Shown in pieces: positions 6,324 through 7,673 of a stretch of DNA of 7,673 nt (positions are counted from its first letter, which is position 1; every line of letters starts with the position of its first letter). The translations under genes were made by a program, and so were the position numbers. Origin of the DNA: Fibrobacteraceae bacterium (GTDB taxonomy: Bacteria; Fibrobacterota; Fibrobacteria; Fibrobacterales; Fibrobacteraceae); the NCBI GenBank assembly GCA_023231365.1, contig JALNVO010000132.1, forward strand, positions 1 to 7,673, read 5' to 3'. Under the pieces are notes generated by a model. That model was given only the letters and a program-made list of their open reading frames with translations, was not told the origin of the DNA and did no database searches.

Positions 6324-6712
6324 CTACTCGCCGTTTTCTCTCTGCCGAGAGCGGACATATTTTACGACCTGTTCTTCATTCACTCCGACAGTGCTTGCAA
6401 AATAGCCGGTCGACCAGAAATGCATCCCCAATATCTTTTGCGCAACTTTTTGTGACGGCCGAATATCTTTACTACAACTCCGACCGTTCAAGAAGCCGAC
6501 CATAAAGTTCTTGCTCTGATCCGGGGGTATTTCAAGAACCAGATGGGCGTTACCCTGAATTATCGTCAGGAGCTTCCATTTGCAAAGGCGGCAGATTTCA
6601 TTGCGGACGCACAGCGGGTGCTGTCATCCATGACTCGGGTACCGCGATATTCAGGACACCGGATGATGTAACATCTGCATTCGTAGACTGTATGACTTCT
6701 TTTTCTTGGCGA
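6324..6712 (-). pseudogene. tnpA: IS200-type transposase TnpA, broken by frameshifts and a deletion
   Basis: TnpA is the HUH single-strand transposase of IS200/IS605 elements. Conceptual translation of the minus strand gives three pieces in order. Near 6712-6623: SPRKRSHTVYECRCYIIRCP followed by EYRGTRVMDD, matching the usual 'KRSHTVYxxxYHIVWCPKYRxRV'. After a frame change between 6623 and 6608: VRNEICRLCKWKLLTIIQGN, then AHLVLEIPP. Then, near 6417-6324, HFWSTGYFASTVG, VNEEQVVKYVRSRQRENGE and a TAG stop at 6324-6326. Between them the family text KIFGRHKKLRKRYWG appears only in another frame (about 6430-6470), so there is a compensated pair of frameshifts, one of them a lost base in TGCAT near 6421. 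The first His of the HUH motif is missing: PDHxHL has become GNAHL (6543-6554), probably through a small in-frame deletion. The catalytic Tyr of GYFxSTVG remains. There is no start codon; TAG sits at 6713-6715 where the start would be. Confidence 0.8.
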
Positions 6713-6725
6713 CTAGAATTTCGAT

Positions 6726-6753
6726 CTCCTTGTTGGATGGGCTTGTTCAAGGA
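6726..6753 (-). promoter_or_regulatory. Hairpin sequestering the tnpA ribosome binding site
   Basis: On the minus strand the Shine-Dalgarno AAGGAG (6731-6726) is part of the 3' arm CAAGGA of a stem whose 5' arm is TCCTTG (6753-6748), with a 15-base loop; one more G-U pair can extend it. In IS200 a stem-loop that hides the tnpA ribosome binding site is a known way of keeping transposition low, so this is probably the same device in relic form. Confidence 0.5.
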
Positions 6754-7020
6754 ATCTACACCCTCATCACCATTACCGGTTTACCATACTCCAAGCATAG
6801 CTATAGAATACGGAAGCTCCGCGCAGAGCACGGAAATTTTTTCTGACTATTCTGGCTGAAAAAGGTGCTCATGTATAACCTGCAGGCAACATCCGTAATT
6901 GGAAAAAATATACTTCGAAAATTCAATATTTCATTTGCAGAAAATTTTCTTCGGCAAAAAGGAAATGAATAAAGGATGAAGCCAACAGATAAGCAAATTT
7001 CATTTATTCTTAATGCATAT
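6754..7020. other. Gene-free region between the IS remnant and the pckG terminator
   Basis: No recognisable gene is present. The part next to the relic (about 6754-6830) probably belongs to the left end of the insertion sequence: it has an 8-bp palindrome ATAGCTAT (within 6796-6806) and a short stem GCTC/GAGC (6816-6829). A 33-codon frame at 6871-6972 is preceded by AAGG, but its product (MYNLQATSVIGK...) is not recognised and is not claimed as a gene. Confidence 0.4.
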
Positions 7021-7054
7021 AAAAAATTCCCCGCATTGCTGCGAGGAATTTTTT
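7021..7054 (-). terminator. Rho-independent terminator of pckG (symmetrical, possibly bidirectional)
   Basis: A 15-bp stem with a single C-A mismatch, AAAAAATTCC-CCGCA (7021-7035) with TGCG-A-GGAATTTTTT (7040-7054), closes the four-base loop TTGC. It lies 22 bp beyond the pckG stop. On the minus strand it ends in a T run as expected; on the plus strand it also ends in six T residues, so it could stop transcripts arriving from the IS side. Confidence 0.85.
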
Positions 7055-7076
7055 AAACTTTCACTTGTACCAAGAA

Positions 7077-7673
7077 TTACTTCTTGAGACGAGCTTCAAT
7101 CATCTTGATGATCTCGGAGAGTTCCTTCGGAAGTTTCTTGCCAAACTTCGGATAGTGATTCTTTTCCACATCAGCGAGTTCATTGAGCCAACCCTGCTTA
7201 TCAACAGAAAGGAGTTCCTTCATGTCTTCAGCAGAAACGCCTTCTGGACGATCGATGGCATCATTCGTCGGCATATAACCAATCGGGGTTTCCTCAAACT
7301 TGCCTTCGTTATCGCAACGTTCGCAAATCCATTTGAGCACGCGGCTGTTTTCTCCGTAACCCGGCCAGAGCCACTTGCCTTCCTTAGTCTTGCGGAACCA
7401 GTTGACGAAGAAGATCTTCGGCATCTTATCCGGATGAGCCTTACCCATGTCAATCCAGTGCTGGAAATAGTCACCCATGTGGTAACCGCAGAACGGAAGC
7501 ATGGCAAACGGATCGCGACGGACCTGACCGACCTTATCGGAGATCACAGCGGCGGTCACTTCAGAGCCAACGATGGAGCCCATGAACACGCCATGGTTCC
7601 AATTCAAAGACTGGTGAATAAGAGGAATGGTGCTCGGACGGCGGCCACCGAAGAGGATGGCATCGACAGGAAC
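7077..7673 (-). CDS. pckG: Phosphoenolpyruvate carboxykinase (GTP), C-terminal third (runs off right edge)
   Basis: The frame enters at base 7673 and ends with TAA at 7079-7077, giving the last 198 of roughly 600 residues. The enzyme interconverts oxaloacetate + GTP with phosphoenolpyruvate + CO2 + GDP; in succinate-forming anaerobes it mainly carboxylates PEP. Visible landmarks (numbering from the first visible residue) are FGGRRPSTIPL (8-18), NWNHGVFMGS (24-33), RRDPFAMLPFCGYHMGDYF (52-70), KIFFVNWFRK (86-95) and GYGENSRVLKW (105-115), all characteristic of the GTP-dependent class and not of the ATP-dependent one. The guanine-binding aromatics are F93 (human F517), W101 (F525) and Y106 (F530), with N109 equal to N533; W and Y replace Phe at two of these. 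The nucleotide P-loop and metal ligands lie outside the window. The 3' end is followed by a strong terminator, so pckG is the last gene of its transcript. Confidence 0.95.
   Translation of the reverse strand, partial: VPVDAILFGGRRPSTIPLIHQSLNWNHGVFMGSIVGSEVTAAVISDKVGQVRRDPFAMLPFCGYHMGDYFQHWIDMGKAHPDKMPKIFFVNWFRKTKEGKWLWPGYGENSRVLKWICERCDNEGKFEETPIGYMPTNDAIDRPEGVSAEDMKELLSVDKQGWLNELADVEKNHYPKFGKKLPKELSEIIKMIEARLKK

Larger units (their letters stand above)
6230..6753 (-). mobile_element. Decayed IS200-type insertion sequence
   Basis: A remnant of an IS200/IS605-group element lies on the minus strand. From its 5' side (high coordinates) it has a hairpin covering a strong Shine-Dalgarno, a broken tnpA and, past the tnpA stop, two stem-loops at 6255-6284 and 6230-6248. 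Elements of this group have subterminal hairpins instead of inverted terminal repeats and do not duplicate the target, so the exact ends cannot be set; the limits given are those of recognisable parts. No tnpB is visible on either side, so this was tnpA-only or has lost the rest. The transposase cannot be functional. Confidence 0.72.

Noticed and set aside
6871..6972. 33-codon frame with AAGG in front
   Set aside because: The product is not recognised, it is very short in an AT-rich region beside a decayed IS, and nothing shows selection on it.

Overview
This 7.7 kb window looks like chromosomal DNA of an anaerobic Gram-negative bacterium, most likely Fibrobacter or a close relative (inferred from gene content only). 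The pointers are a secreted protein whose N-terminus resembles Fibrobacter surface and carbohydrate-binding proteins, a GTP-dependent phosphoenolpyruvate carboxykinase (central to succinate production in that group), an anaerobic radical SAM/SPASM enzyme, an Rpn-type nuclease and a moderately AT-rich composition. No ribosomal or tRNA gene is present to fix the taxonomy.

Layout. 1-362 (minus) holds the first 120 codons of a signal-peptide-bearing secreted protein that runs off the left edge. 580-1485 (plus), divergent from it, encodes an FHA-GGDEF diguanylate cyclase with intact active and inhibitory sites. 1729-2760 (plus) encodes an Rpn/PD-(D/E)XK nuclease ending in glycine/glutamine-rich octapeptide repeats, closed by a strong terminator at 2786-2808. 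2826-4196 and 4215-5081 (plus) encode a MATE transporter and a radical SAM/SPASM protein 18 nt apart, probably one transcription unit. 5335-6012 (plus) encodes a TrmB-like methyltransferase with a variant YPNPWPK motif. 6013-7020 has no intact gene but contains a badly decayed IS200-type insertion sequence: a minus-strand tnpA with several frameshifts and a lost HUH histidine, a hairpin over its ribosome binding site, and two hairpins beyond its 3' end. 7021-7054 is a long terminator stem, followed by the C-terminal third of pckG on the minus strand, which runs off the right edge.

How the genes relate. The genes are mostly independent units: second-messenger signalling, a mobile/defence-type nuclease, export plus radical chemistry, RNA methylation and central carbon metabolism. 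The only clear operon is MATE plus radical SAM. I do not see a compact new multigene system. The most promising leads are a possible internally translated C-terminal fragment of the Rpn gene (like the intragenic antitoxins of E. coli Rpn proteins), the TrmB-like paralogue with altered catalytic motif, and relic RNA structures of the IS200 remnant.
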